A DNA stretch of 64,000 bases from Pseudomonadota bacterium. Lineage in GTDB: Bacteria > Pseudomonadota > Alphaproteobacteria > Rhizobiales > Pleomorphomonadaceae. Positions 17,016 to 25,504 of this stretch are shown one piece after another; within the stretch, counting starts at the first letter, position 1; each line of letters starts with the position of its first letter. The notes beneath the pieces were generated by a model. It was given only the letters and a program-made list of their open reading frames with translations, was not told the origin of the DNA and made no database searches. The stretch is taken from assembly GCA_023436885.1 (NCBI GenBank), contig JAEZHI010000047.1:1-64000 (forward strand). Direction: 5' to 3'. The translations under genes were made by a program, and so were the position numbers.

Positions 17016-17962
17016 GGCAGGGCTCCTGCGGAAAGAGAACAGACATTCACGGTCGCGGCGGCGCGTTCTACCTCGGCCCAGGGGCCGCCAGCACCGGCGA
17101 GATGGAGACCGGCCGCCGCGACGCCATGGGCGAGCGAGCGCTCGAAGGAGATCTTGGCGGTCAGCGCCCGGGCAAGCCCGGCGAGAAAGTGATCGCCGGC
17201 GCCAGTGGTGTTCTTCGGCGTCACCGGCATCGCCGCCAGGCGAAAGAAGTGGTCGCCGTCACGGGCGAGCACACCATCGGCGCCGAGCGTGACGCAAACG
17301 CGACCGCCGTCTGGCTTGAGCTCATCGGCAAGGGAAGCCGCTGCCTTGTCGTCGGGTGCAATACCCCGCTCCTCGGCAAAGGCCTTGAGCACTTGTCGGT
17401 TGGTGACGGCGACATCGGCCGCAGCCGCAGCGCGTTTGGCTGCCGCCCAGCCCCATCGCCCGATTTCCGGCCACTCCAGATCGATGAACGCCAAGGCCCC
17501 GGCTAAACGGGCCTCGGTCAGCGCGTCGAAAGCGGCATGATCGTGGAAGAGGTTGGCCAAAACGGCGTCGCCCGCCGAGGGCCGCAGGTTCGATCCGATG
17601 CGGGCAAGGATGGCATCGTCGATCGGATCGATGAGGATAGCCCGCTCCCCGGTGCCATCGACGATGATGGTACAGCTTGCCGTTTCGAGATCCGGCACAC
17701 GTTCGATGGCGTCGGTCCCGACGCCGGCTTCGCTCAGTCTGTCGAGCAGCCGCTGGCCGATGGAATCATCGCCAACAACCGAAGCGGCGACCACACGCTC
17801 GCCCCAGCCGGCCAGAGCGAAGGCGACGTTTCGCGCCGGGCCACCGGCCGTATCGTATTTCGCGCTGATGAAGGCCTTGTCGTCGGGGCCGGGAATGCGA
17901 TCCACCTCGATGACCCGATCGAGGACGACCGGTCCGATGCAGAGAAACTCGGGGCGTTTCAT
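17012..17962 (-). CDS. PfkB-family carbohydrate (ribose/nucleoside) kinase
   Basis: A 316-residue ribokinase-fold enzyme. The N-terminal PfkB signature GGPARNVAFALAGWG is near residue 39. The C-terminal ATP/anion-hole motif reads NTTGAGDHFLAGLA, with the catalytic GAGD Asp retained but Asn replacing the usual first Asp. It overlaps both neighbours by 4 nt (ADP-ribosylglycohydrolase after, ABC ATPase before), so translation is coupled. Expected to phosphorylate the sugar released in this pathway, perhaps ribose or a nucleoside. E. coli YegV is a contextual parallel. Confidence 0.88.
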   Translation of the reverse strand: MKRPEFLCIGPVVLDRVIEVDRIPGPDDKAFISAKYDTAGGPARNVAFALAGWGERVVAASVVGDDSIGQRLLDRLSEAGVGTDAIERVPDLETASCTIIVDGTGERAILIDPIDDAILARIGSNLRPSAGDAVLANLFHDHAAFDALTEARLAGALAFIDLEWPEIGRWGWAAAKRAAAAADVAVTNRQVLKAFAEERGIAPDDKAAASLADELKPDGGRVCVTLGADGVLARDGDHFFRLAAMPVTPKNTTGAGDHFLAGLARALTAKISFERSLAHGVAAAGLHLAGAGGPWAEVERAAATVNVCSLSAGALP

Positions 17963-19044
17963 TGGGGGTCGATCCTGAGGCCGGTATTGATGTCGAACAG
18001 CATCACGTCGGCGGCGCGCGGTCGGAGACCGACGAGCGTGCCGATTTCGGGGGCCGCGCCGGCATGCGCCACCGCGACGCGATGACCCTCGACGAGAAAG
18101 TGCAGCAGGCGCTCGCCGCCGAGATACTCCGACGAGGTGAGTTCGGCCGCAAAAGCCCCCGGCGCGCCGGGCTCGACGAGGTCGAGCCGCTCGGCCCTGA
18201 GACCAAGCCTGACTTCAAGGTTCTGTACCCTGTCCAGCCTTTCGGCCAAGAGAGGATCCGGGGACCAGGCCGTCTCGCCAAGGCTCCAGCCGCCTGAAAG
18301 ATGCCGGCGGGCCGTTACGAGGCTGGCGGGCGGATTGCCAACGAAGGTGCCGATGAAGGCCGTGGCGGGGCGTTCGTAGATGTCTTCCGGGCTGCCCCAT
18401 TGCTCGATGGCCCCGTCATGCATCACGGCCACCTTGTCGGCCATGCTCATCGCCTCCTCCTGGTCATGGGTGACCATGACGGTGGTGGCCCCGACGCGCG
18501 CGTGCAGTTCGCGAAGATCGACCCGAACGCTCTTGCGCAGGATGGCGTCGAGGTTGCTGAGCGGCTCGTCGAGCAGCAGCAGGCGAGGACGGATGGCGAG
18601 CGCCCGGGCGATGGCGACGCGCTGCTGCTGGCCGCCCGATAGCTGGCGCGGCATGCGGTCGCCGAGGCCGTCGAGCTTGACGAGATCGAGCGCCTCGCGC
18701 ACGCGGTCATCGGCCTCCGCCCGCCCCATGCGACGCATGTCGAGGCCGAAGCGGACATTCTCGGCGACGCTTAGATGCGGGAACAGCGCATAGCTCTGGA
18801 AGACGACGCCGATGTCGCGCCGGAAGGCCGGCACGCCGGCCAGCCACTCGCCAGCCAGGCGGATGCGGCCCGCCGTTTCTGTCTCAAGACCGGAGATGAT
18901 TTTGAGCAGCGTCGATTTGCCGCAGCCCGACGGGCCGAGCAGCGCCACGAAATCGCCTTTGGGGATGGTGAGCGAAATCCCCTTCAGCACCTCGGTTTCG
19001 CCGAAGCGCTTGGTCACGTCCTCGATATGGAGATAGTCCTTCAT
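17959..19044 (-). CDS. Pot-type ABC transporter, ATP-binding protein
   Basis: A 361-residue ATPase. Walker A GPSGCGKST is near residue 36, the signature LSGGQQQRVAIARA near 136, Walker B LLLDEPLSNLD near 157, and VTHDQEEAM follows. The C-terminal part is a TOBE/MOP-like regulatory domain. The frame is open upstream into the phosphorylase gene, but the ATG at 19044, overlapping that gene's TGA, gives the normal start MKDYLHIEDV. It pairs with the permeases at 19867-21524 and the binding protein at 21709-22752. Confidence 0.93.
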   Translation of the reverse strand: MKDYLHIEDVTKRFGETEVLKGISLTIPKGDFVALLGPSGCGKSTLLKIISGLETETAGRIRLAGEWLAGVPAFRRDIGVVFQSYALFPHLSVAENVRFGLDMRRMGRAEADDRVREALDLVKLDGLGDRMPRQLSGGQQQRVAIARALAIRPRLLLLDEPLSNLDAILRKSVRVDLRELHARVGATTVMVTHDQEEAMSMADKVAVMHDGAIEQWGSPEDIYERPATAFIGTFVGNPPASLVTARRHLSGGWSLGETAWSPDPLLAERLDRVQNLEVRLGLRAERLDLVEPGAPGAFAAELTSSEYLGGERLLHFLVEGHRVAVAHAGAAPEIGTLVGLRPRAADVMLFDINTGLRIDPQ

Positions 19045-19859
19045 CGCCCCTCCTCGGCGAGGCGCGCCAATGCGCCGAGCCCGACGAGGATGGCGTTGCG
19101 CTGGCCGGAGCCCGAACGATGAGGTTCGCCGGTCACCACGTTGTCGCCGACCGACGAAACGGCGCCGCCGCGCCGACCGTAGAGGCTGGAAAGCGTCAGG
19201 ATCGCCGCTGCTTCCCGATCGGTGTTGAGAATGCCGGCGCGCCGCCAGTAGTCGATGATCTGCTTGTGCTCGTCCTGCAGATAGCCGCCGGGACCGGGCT
19301 TGCCCCAGCCGCAATATTCGCTGTCGCCCGAACGGGTGATGCCGACGTGGAAGGGGTGACCGATGGCCTCGGCCTCAGCCGCCATGGCAGCAACCACCCG
19401 CCAGTCGGAGACAGCGGGATACTCGGCGCGGACGTGGGCCTTGGTCATCCCCTCGTCGCGCACGGCGCCGGAGGAAATGACGATGTCACCGACGCGCACC
19501 TTCTCGCCCCAGGCGCCGCAGCCGCCGATGCGGATCACCGTATCGCAATCGGTATAATTGAAGAGATCCATCAGGGCGAGTTCGGCCTCCGGCGAGCCGG
19601 ATCCGCCGAGCACGACGGAGATCGGTATGCCGCGAAAGCGACCGGTATAGGTGGTGAAAAGACCCGTGCGCGCCACCTGCTCGGCGCCTTCGAGCTCGGC
19701 CACGATCTGGTCCTCGTCAGCGCCTTCGCCGACGACCAGCGGATCGCGGACGGCAAGGACCACCTTGGCGGCGACGCTGTCGCGCCGGAAGCCGGTCAGC
19801 GAGGGAATGCCATCGCGTTCAAACTTCGGCATGCGGTCGAGGTAGGGATAATCAGTCAT
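19041..19859 (-). CDS. Nucleoside phosphorylase (PNP/UDP family, uridine phosphorylase-like)
   Basis: A 272-residue member of the PNP_UDP_1 superfamily, which cleaves nucleosides with phosphate to free base and ribose 1-phosphate. VVLGGSGSPEAELALMDLF near residue 90 and IRIGGCGAWGEKVRVGDIVI near 110 are the phosphate- and ribose-site elements. LNTDREAAAILTLSSLYG near 215 corresponds to the ribose-binding Met-Glu helix, with DRE in place of MExE. That change may alter specificity. It is encoded between the permease and ATPase genes of the importer and overlaps the latter, which directly ties transport to nucleoside chemistry. Confidence 0.85.
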   Translation of the reverse strand: MTDYPYLDRMPKFERDGIPSLTGFRRDSVAAKVVLAVRDPLVVGEGADEDQIVAELEGAEQVARTGLFTTYTGRFRGIPISVVLGGSGSPEAELALMDLFNYTDCDTVIRIGGCGAWGEKVRVGDIVISSGAVRDEGMTKAHVRAEYPAVSDWRVVAAMAAEAEAIGHPFHVGITRSGDSEYCGWGKPGPGGYLQDEHKQIIDYWRRAGILNTDREAAAILTLSSLYGRRGGAVSSVGDNVVTGEPHRSGSGQRNAILVGLGALARLAEEGR

Positions 19860-19866
19860 GGTACAC

Positions 19867-20685
19867 TCACACTTGCCGCGACCATTTCATGGTCAGCTCG
19901 CCGACAACGGCAGCGAGAAGGATGATCGCGATGATGCCCGCGCCGATGGCGAGCGTGGTTGGATCGACGCCCTGTCCGCGCAGCTGCGAATAAAGGCGAA
20001 CGGGAAAGGTCATCCAGCGGCCGCCGGCGATCAGGGCCGAGACGATGACGTCGTTGAACGAGACCAGCAGTGAAAAGGCGGCCGACGTCAGCAGGCCGGG
20101 CAGGGCGAGCGGGATGATGATGCGCCGCGCCACGTCGAAGGGCCGGGCGCCGAGACTTGTTGCCGCCGCCTCGAACACCGGATCGATACGCTCGAACGTG
20201 GCATGCATGATGCGGACGGCGTAGGGCAGGGTGATCACCGTGTGGGCGAGCACCAGTCCGGTCAGCGTGCCGGTGAGGCTCAGCGCCGAATAGATCTGCA
20301 TCAGCGCGATCGCCCAGACGATCAGCGGCAGCACCAGCGGAGCAAGCAGGATGGCCTCGATGATCCTGGCGCCGCGAGGCCGGTGACGCACGAGGACGTA
20401 GGCGGCAAGCGATCCCGCGACCACCGCGATGGCCGCCGCGAGCAGCGCCACCACCGAGGATATGCCGAGGGCGCTGCGATATTCGCGGCTGACGGTCGCC
20501 GCTTCGAACCAGCGGAGCGACAGCCGCTGCGGTGGAAAGCGGAAGAAGTTGCCATCGTCGAAGGAGGCGAGGATCAGAACGGCGATCGGCGCAAGCAGAA
20601 CGATGTAGGCAAGCACCGTCCAGAGAACGTGGAGACCACGCCAAAGGCGCGTGACCAGTGCGTGAGGTGCGGCCGCAGACATCAT
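19867..20685 (-). CDS. Pot-type ABC transporter, permease 2
   Basis: A 272-residue inner-membrane permease with about six helices. The EAA loop FEAAATSLGARPFDVARRIIIPLALPG is the ATPase contact. AGGAGG lies 5 bases before the ATG at 20685, which overlaps the first permease's TGA; a second ATG follows immediately (MM). A longer frame exists upstream but would run through the first permease gene. It is the partner of the 20682-21524 permease. Confidence 0.92.
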   Translation of the reverse strand: MMSAAAPHALVTRLWRGLHVLWTVLAYIVLLAPIAVLILASFDDGNFFRFPPQRLSLRWFEAATVSREYRSALGISSVVALLAAAIAVVAGSLAAYVLVRHRPRGARIIEAILLAPLVLPLIVWAIALMQIYSALSLTGTLTGLVLAHTVITLPYAVRIMHATFERIDPVFEAAATSLGARPFDVARRIIIPLALPGLLTSAAFSLLVSFNDVIVSALIAGGRWMTFPVRLYSQLRGQGVDPTTLAIGAGIIAIILLAAVVGELTMKWSRQV

Positions 20686-21524
20686 GAGGCCTCCTGACGG
20701 CGTACGAGGCGACTGCCGATGGCGATCGCGGCTTGCAGGAGACCGATCATGGCGAGCGCTACCATGGCCAGCGCCGAGGCGAACGGCCAGTCGAGCACCT
20801 GGCCCGCCTGCTGGTAGGCAACGGTTCCAAATGTGGCGATGTGCCCCTGTCCAAGCACCTGCGGCGTGACGAAGGATGTGAAGGTGGCGCAGAACACCAG
20901 CACCGAGCCCGCCACCACGCCGGGCATGGCGAGCGGCAGGATCACGCGGCGCCATATGGCGGTTGCCGGCGCCCCCAGCGAAGCGGCGGCCTGCTCGAGG
21001 TCAGCCGGCAGGCGAGCCAGAGTGTTGACGAGGGGCAGAACCATCAGGGGCAGGAAGGATTGAACGAGGCCGATCAGGATGCCGGCGGGCGTGCCGAGCA
21101 GCTTGACGGTCGGCAGGCCCAGAAGCCGGGCGGCACCGTTGACCACGCCGAGCGGCCCCATCAGGTGCAGCATGCCGAGCGAAGGCAGCAGGGCTCCGGA
21201 GACCAACGGCACCAGCATCAGCGCCAACAGGATGCCCTTGAAGCGTCCGGCGCGGGCAACGATGAACCGCGCGACCGGCAGCGCGACGATCAATGAGAGA
21301 AGCGTCGTGAGGGCGCTGTAGGCCAGCGTGCGCAGCAGAACTTCGAGGAAGAATGGATCGGCCAGAAGGCGGATGTAGTTGTCGAAGGATAGTCCGTCCG
21401 CAAGCAGCAGCGACCCTTCCGCCTGGGTGCGGAAGGATGTGCTCGCCAACCAGACGAAGGGGGCGAGAAACACCACGGCCGAAAGAGCGAGTGCCGGCAG
21501 CAGGAGCAGGATCGACGGCGGCAT
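20682..21524 (-). CDS. Pot-type ABC transporter, permease 1
   Basis: A 280-residue inner-membrane permease starting with a hydrophobic helix (LLLLPALALSAVVFLAPF) and about six helices in all. The EAA loop reads LEQAAASLGAPATAIWRRVILPLAMPG. It follows the binding-protein gene after a 184-base gap rich in stem-loops, which may lower permease expression relative to the binding protein. Confidence 0.92.
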   Translation of the reverse strand: MPPSILLLLPALALSAVVFLAPFVWLASTSFRTQAEGSLLLADGLSFDNYIRLLADPFFLEVLLRTLAYSALTTLLSLIVALPVARFIVARAGRFKGILLALMLVPLVSGALLPSLGMLHLMGPLGVVNGAARLLGLPTVKLLGTPAGILIGLVQSFLPLMVLPLVNTLARLPADLEQAAASLGAPATAIWRRVILPLAMPGVVAGSVLVFCATFTSFVTPQVLGQGHIATFGTVAYQQAGQVLDWPFASALAMVALAMIGLLQAAIAIGSRLVRRQEAS

Positions 21525-21555
21525 CGGCAGCGATAACCTTCAGGGGATGAAAAGG

Positions 21556-21645
21556 CCGGCGCACGAGGGGGAGAAATCGCGCGCCGGAAGGTGCCTCGAC
21601 CGGCGCTAGCCGGCTGCGGTTCGGGCAGGGGAGCGAGCACCGCAG
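21556..21645 (-). promoter_or_regulatory. Stem-loop cluster between binding-protein and permease genes
   Basis: Three inverted repeats lie in the 184-base gap: ACCGCAG/CTGCGGT (21614-21620 with 21639-21645), CCGGC-GCTA-GCCGG (21600-21613) and CCGGCGC/GCGCCGG (21556-21562 with 21581-21587). In the minus-strand transcript they follow the binding-protein stop. Such hairpins commonly stabilise the upstream message or partly terminate transcription. Confidence 0.5.
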
Positions 21646-21708
21646 TTTGGGAATGGCCGTCTGCCATGCGCGGCACCCCTCTGGAGGGGGACGCCGCGAC
21701 AGGGCCGG

Positions 21709-22752
21709 TTACTGGCCGAGGATTTCCTTGTTCCAGCGCTGCGTCCAGTTGGCACGCTGCGAGATCACGTAGGGCCAGTCGAGCTGCAGCAGACCCTTGA
21801 CCTCGTCCGGCGTGTCGATGACGTCGGCCGACACCTTGGGCGACAGCTTGACGTTCTTGTTGGTCGGACCGAAGTAGAGCTGCTCGGCGTAGTCCGTCTG
21901 GTTCTTGACGCCGAGGGCCAGCGCCGCGAATTTCTTGGCAAGTTCGGGCTCCGGCGAATTCTTGACCAGGCACAGCATGTCGCGCACCAGCACCGGACCG
22001 GGGTCCTTCGGGAAGGAGAAGCCGATGTCGGGATGGGTCTTGAGGGCGGCGAGCACGTAACCGGAGATCATCGGCGCCATGGCCACTTCGCCGGCATCCA
22101 TCATGGCGAAGATCTCGTCGAGATTGGTGTAGGTCATGGCGATCGGCGTCAGCTCCTTGAGCTTGCCGAAGGCGGCATCCGGATCATGCTCGTCCTTGCC
22201 GGCAAGGCGGGCTGCGACGCCGAGCACGCCATCGCCTTCAGAGCCGGGATAGCTCGACAGGGCGATCTTGCCTTTGAACTCCGGTTTCCACATGTCGGCC
22301 CACTCGGGCGGCGTCGAAACCAGCTTCTTGTTATAGGCGATGCCGAGACCGACCAGGGACATGGCGTAGCAGCCATTGTTCATGCCGTCCCAGACATCCT
22401 TGAAATAAGGGGCGTTCGGATCTGGCGCCTCGACCATGCCATCCTTCAGCGCCTGCGGCGCCTCGTAGATGTTGACGAAGGCGACATCCATCGTCGGATT
22501 GGCCTTTTCGGCGTAGATGCGGGCCATGCGGTCGCCCGAGCCGCCCAGCACGAATTCGACCTTGGCTCCGGTTTCCTTCTCCAGCGGCTCGGCGGCGTTC
22601 TGGCGCAGAAGGCGCTCGATGTCGCCGCCCCAGGTGCCGACCACCAGTGTCTTGCCCTTGAAATCCTGAGCGAAGGCGGGAAGGCCCGCCGTTACGAGCA
22701 TCGTGGCTGCAAGCCAAGCGGCGGCAGCCCTCGAAAGTCCATTGTCCGACAT
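21709..22752 (-). CDS. Pot-type ABC transporter, periplasmic binding protein
   Basis: A 347-residue extracellular binding protein with an N-terminal Sec signal peptide ending around GLPAFAQD (residues 24-31). The mature protein begins FKGKTLVVGTWGGDIERLL, the opening of the PotD/AfuA-type family. It is the first gene of the nucleoside-type operon, 89 bases after the LysR stop on the same strand. It defines the imported compound; the enzymes that follow suggest a nucleoside or ribosylated heterocycle rather than a polyamine. Confidence 0.9.
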   Translation of the reverse strand: MSDNGLSRAAAAWLAATMLVTAGLPAFAQDFKGKTLVVGTWGGDIERLLRQNAAEPLEKETGAKVEFVLGGSGDRMARIYAEKANPTMDVAFVNIYEAPQALKDGMVEAPDPNAPYFKDVWDGMNNGCYAMSLVGLGIAYNKKLVSTPPEWADMWKPEFKGKIALSSYPGSEGDGVLGVAARLAGKDEHDPDAAFGKLKELTPIAMTYTNLDEIFAMMDAGEVAMAPMISGYVLAALKTHPDIGFSFPKDPGPVLVRDMLCLVKNSPEPELAKKFAALALGVKNQTDYAEQLYFGPTNKNVKLSPKVSADVIDTPDEVKGLLQLDWPYVISQRANWTQRWNKEILGQ

Positions 22753-22794
22753 GTTGGTTGTTCCCCGATGATTGTTTGGACGGACACCGATTGA

Positions 22795-22809
22795 AGCGGA
22801 TTTTCCGCT
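22795..22809 (-). terminator. Small hairpin after the LysR gene
   Basis: AGCGGA-TTT-TCCGCT, a 6-bp stem, lies 33 bases past the LysR stop on the minus strand and 42 bases before the binding-protein start. No T-run. It may attenuate read-through from the regulator into the transporter operon. Confidence 0.3.
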
Positions 22810-22841
22810 CGGAGAAAGGCCTGCGCAGCTAATAATGATTA

Positions 22842-23825
22842 TCAGGTGTGCAATATGGAAGCCGCCTCTTTTTTCGGCGACGGTAAGGACCCGCGGTCGG
22901 TGAGGTCCTGCGAAACCCTCCGAACGAGTGATCTGAGCCAGCGATTGAAAGGCGAGTGGTGGGCGCGCTCATGCCAGAGCAGATAAAATTTCATCAAGCC
23001 GAGCTCGGGCGGCGCGTCCACCAGCGCAAAGGCCATGTTGCTGGCCATCTCCTCGGCGAAAGGGCGGCTGGAGGTGAACACCAGACCGGCCGACGCGGCG
23101 AGCACCCATGGCACCAGCGTAAACTCCGGAACCGTCATCGAGATGCGGCGCTTGCGGTCGAGCTGGGCGAGGCGGCCGTCCACCGGGCTGATCGCCGCCG
23201 ACGCGGTCGGCGTGGGCGACAGGTGTTCCAGCGTCAGGTATTCCTCGAGCGTCAGGCTGGCCCGCTGCGCGAACGGATGGTCTCGCCGCATGACCAGCAC
23301 CATGTCGGCGTCCAGCAGCGGCGCGATCCTGAGATTCTCGCGCGGCGCTGGCCAGTTGCCGATGGTCAGGTCGATGGAGCCGGTCTCCATCTCTTCGAAT
23401 ATGTCGCGCTCGTCCGGGATGGCGCTGAAATCCACCTGCATGGCCGGCGCCTCGGAACGCAAGGCGGCGGCAATCCGCGGCAGGAAGAAGGTGCCGAGAC
23501 AGTTTGCCGCCTGGATGCGCAGGCTGCGCACATCGGTAGACGGTTCGAATGTCTCCGCGTTGAGCACCATGCCGTCGATTTCAGCAAGAATGTCCGTTAC
23601 GCGCCGGCCGATCTCAGCCCCTCGTTCGGTTGGCACCAGATGGGCTCCGGAGCGGACGAGAAGGGGATCTCCAAGGATTTCCCTGAGACGTTTCAGCGCC
23701 AGACTGATGGCCGGCTGGCTCTGACCGAGGCGGACCGCCGTCCGGGAAACGGAGCATTCCTCGATCAGAATCAGGAAGATGCGCATCAGGCGCACGTCAA
23801 GTCCATGTTCGATCGGGCGAAGCAT
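22842..23825 (-). CDS. LysR-family transcriptional regulator
   Basis: A 327-residue LysR regulator. The winged helix-turn-helix occupies residues 8-65 (LMRIFLILIEECSVSRTAVRLGQSQPAISLALKRLRE), followed by a periplasmic-binding-like effector domain (KRRISMTVPEF to the C-terminus) of the NodD/PcpR type. The ATG at 23825 is chosen because the family starts about 10 residues before the HTH; longer frames are implausible. It is divergent from the amidohydrolase at 23938 and just upstream of the transporter operon on its own strand, so it probably controls both. Confidence 0.9.
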   Translation of the reverse strand: MLRPIEHGLDVRLMRIFLILIEECSVSRTAVRLGQSQPAISLALKRLREILGDPLLVRSGAHLVPTERGAEIGRRVTDILAEIDGMVLNAETFEPSTDVRSLRIQAANCLGTFFLPRIAAALRSEAPAMQVDFSAIPDERDIFEEMETGSIDLTIGNWPAPRENLRIAPLLDADMVLVMRRDHPFAQRASLTLEEYLTLEHLSPTPTASAAISPVDGRLAQLDRKRRISMTVPEFTLVPWVLAASAGLVFTSSRPFAEEMASNMAFALVDAPPELGLMKFYLLWHERAHHSPFNRWLRSLVRRVSQDLTDRGSLPSPKKEAASILHT

Positions 23826-23859
23826 CGGCTTCCTACACCTCAGGTTTGCAATCAGGCCA

Positions 23860-23872
23860 TCGAAAAATTCGA
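23860..23872. promoter_or_regulatory. Candidate LysR site between regulator and amidohydrolase
   Basis: TCGAA-AAA-TTCGA is an inverted repeat in the 112-base divergent gap, 35 bases above the LysR start and 66 bases above the amidohydrolase start. It contains a T-N11-A arrangement typical of LysR boxes. Positional inference only. Confidence 0.35.
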
Positions 23873-23937
23873 CAGCCTTCTCAAAGCAGATTTCGTGCCG
23901 CCACCCAGCGCACCCATGCCTTAACAAGGAAGCAGAC

Positions 23938-25488
23938 ATGGCCCTTCTGATCCGAAACGGACATATTTTCTCGAACGACGCTGCTGGTACTGAGTACGAG
24001 ACTGGTGACATCTTGGTGGTTGCCGACCGGATAGCCGCCATCGGTGCCGATCTGTCGGCCGAGGCCGCGAACCATCCTGATCTCGAAGTGGTCGACGCCG
24101 GGCGCTCTATCGTCTTGCCGGGCTTTGTCGATGCGCACATGCATTCGAACGAAGGCTTCGAGATGGGGCGCTACGACAACCTGCCGTTGGAGATCTGGCT
24201 GTCGGAGGTCTATCCGCCGTTCGGCGCGCCGACGTTGACCTGGCGCGAGCACTATCTCCGGGCCATGCTTGTCGGCATCGTCTCCCTGCGTTCCGGCGTC
24301 ACGTCATTGCAGGACGACGTCATCAACATGGCCTTCACGCCCGATGCGGTGGACGCCACGGCAACCGCTTATCGCGATCTCGGCCTCAAGGGCTGGCTCA
24401 CGGCCTCCATGTGGGATGAGGGCTTTCTCGCAAGCCTGCCTCCGTTCACCGCCGAGCTGATGGATGCCGATCTGCGGGAGCGCCTCGGCAAGCTGACGAC
24501 ACCGGGACGGTCCGAGCAGATCGCGCTTTTCCACGAGTTGCGCCGGCTCTGGCACGACAAGGACGGCATGCGCATCATCCTCGGCCCTTGCGGACCGCAG
24601 CGCTGCTCGCCTGAATTGCTCGAAGAAGTCGGGGAACTGTCCCGCACGCTCGACCTGCCGATCCACTGCCATGTCCTCGAGACCAAGACGCAAGCGGTCA
24701 CCGGCGAGACCAAGTATGGCATGACGCTGCCAGCCTTCCTCGACAAGGTCGGCTGCATGACGCACCGCCTCACCATGAACCATGCCATCTGGCTGACAGA
24801 CGCCGACATGGAAATGATGGGATCCGTCGGAGCGTCAACCACCCACAATCCCCTGGCCAACCTCAAGCTCGGTTCCGGTGTTTCGCCGATCCGCAAGCTC
24901 AAGCAGGCCGGCGTGAACGTGGCTCTGGGCTGCGATGGTGTCGCCTCGGCCGACAGCGCCGATATCTTCCAGGCGATCAAGGTGGCGGCGGGTCTGCACA
25001 AGATCGGCAATCACGATTTCCACACCTGGGTTTCGGCGCACGAGGTCTATGACATGGCGACGCATGCCGCCGCCCGATCCAGCCTGATGCAGCACGAGGT
25101 CGCCTCGCTCGAGGTCGGCAAGAAAGCCGATATCATCCTGCTCGATCGCTACGACTGGGGTTTCCTGCCGCTGCATGATTTCCGCAACCAGATCGCCTTC
25201 TCCGTGAACTCCGAGGCTGTCAAGACGGTCATCACGGATGGTCGGGTGGTGATGGCCGACCGGAAGCTGACGCGTGTCGACGAAGACGCTCTTCGCGCAG
25301 AGATTTCCGCCGCCGCCGAGCAGTTCCGGCGCGACTATTGCCCATCCATGAGCGTTGGAGCAGCAACGGTGCGGCCAGCGCTCGAGGCCATGCATTTCAA
25401 GGCGACGTCGATGACTGTGCCGGCCGGGCATTTGCCGCTGCGCTTGCCTCCCGCAGCAGCCAAGGCTGCGGGCTATCCCACGAACTGA
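23938..25488 (+). CDS. Amidohydrolase, ATZ/TRZ - cytosine/guanine deaminase family
   Basis: A 516-residue TIM-barrel metalloenzyme of the group that deaminates or dechlorinates nitrogen heterocycles (guanine, cytosine, isoxanthopterin, triazines). Metal and catalytic residues are visible: DAHMHSNEGF near residue 69, HCHVLET near 243, a His in TMNHAIW near 280 and the Asp of LGCDGVASAD near 331. AAGGAAG precedes the ATG at 23938; a longer open frame upstream would run into the LysR gene. Divergent from LysR, it probably acts on the base freed by, or the nucleoside imported by, the neighbouring operon. Confidence 0.88.
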   Translation: MALLIRNGHIFSNDAAGTEYETGDILVVADRIAAIGADLSAEAANHPDLEVVDAGRSIVLPGFVDAHMHSNEGFEMGRYDNLPLEIWLSEVYPPFGAPTLTWREHYLRAMLVGIVSLRSGVTSLQDDVINMAFTPDAVDATATAYRDLGLKGWLTASMWDEGFLASLPPFTAELMDADLRERLGKLTTPGRSEQIALFHELRRLWHDKDGMRIILGPCGPQRCSPELLEEVGELSRTLDLPIHCHVLETKTQAVTGETKYGMTLPAFLDKVGCMTHRLTMNHAIWLTDADMEMMGSVGASTTHNPLANLKLGSGVSPIRKLKQAGVNVALGCDGVASADSADIFQAIKVAAGLHKIGNHDFHTWVSAHEVYDMATHAAARSSLMQHEVASLEVGKKADIILLDRYDWGFLPLHDFRNQIAFSVNSEAVKTVITDGRVVMADRKLTRVDEDALRAEISAAAEQFRRDYCPSMSVGAATVRPALEAMHFKATSMTVPAGHLPLRLPPAAAKAAGYPTN

Positions 25489-25504
25489 AGACGCGGGGCC
25501 TTCC

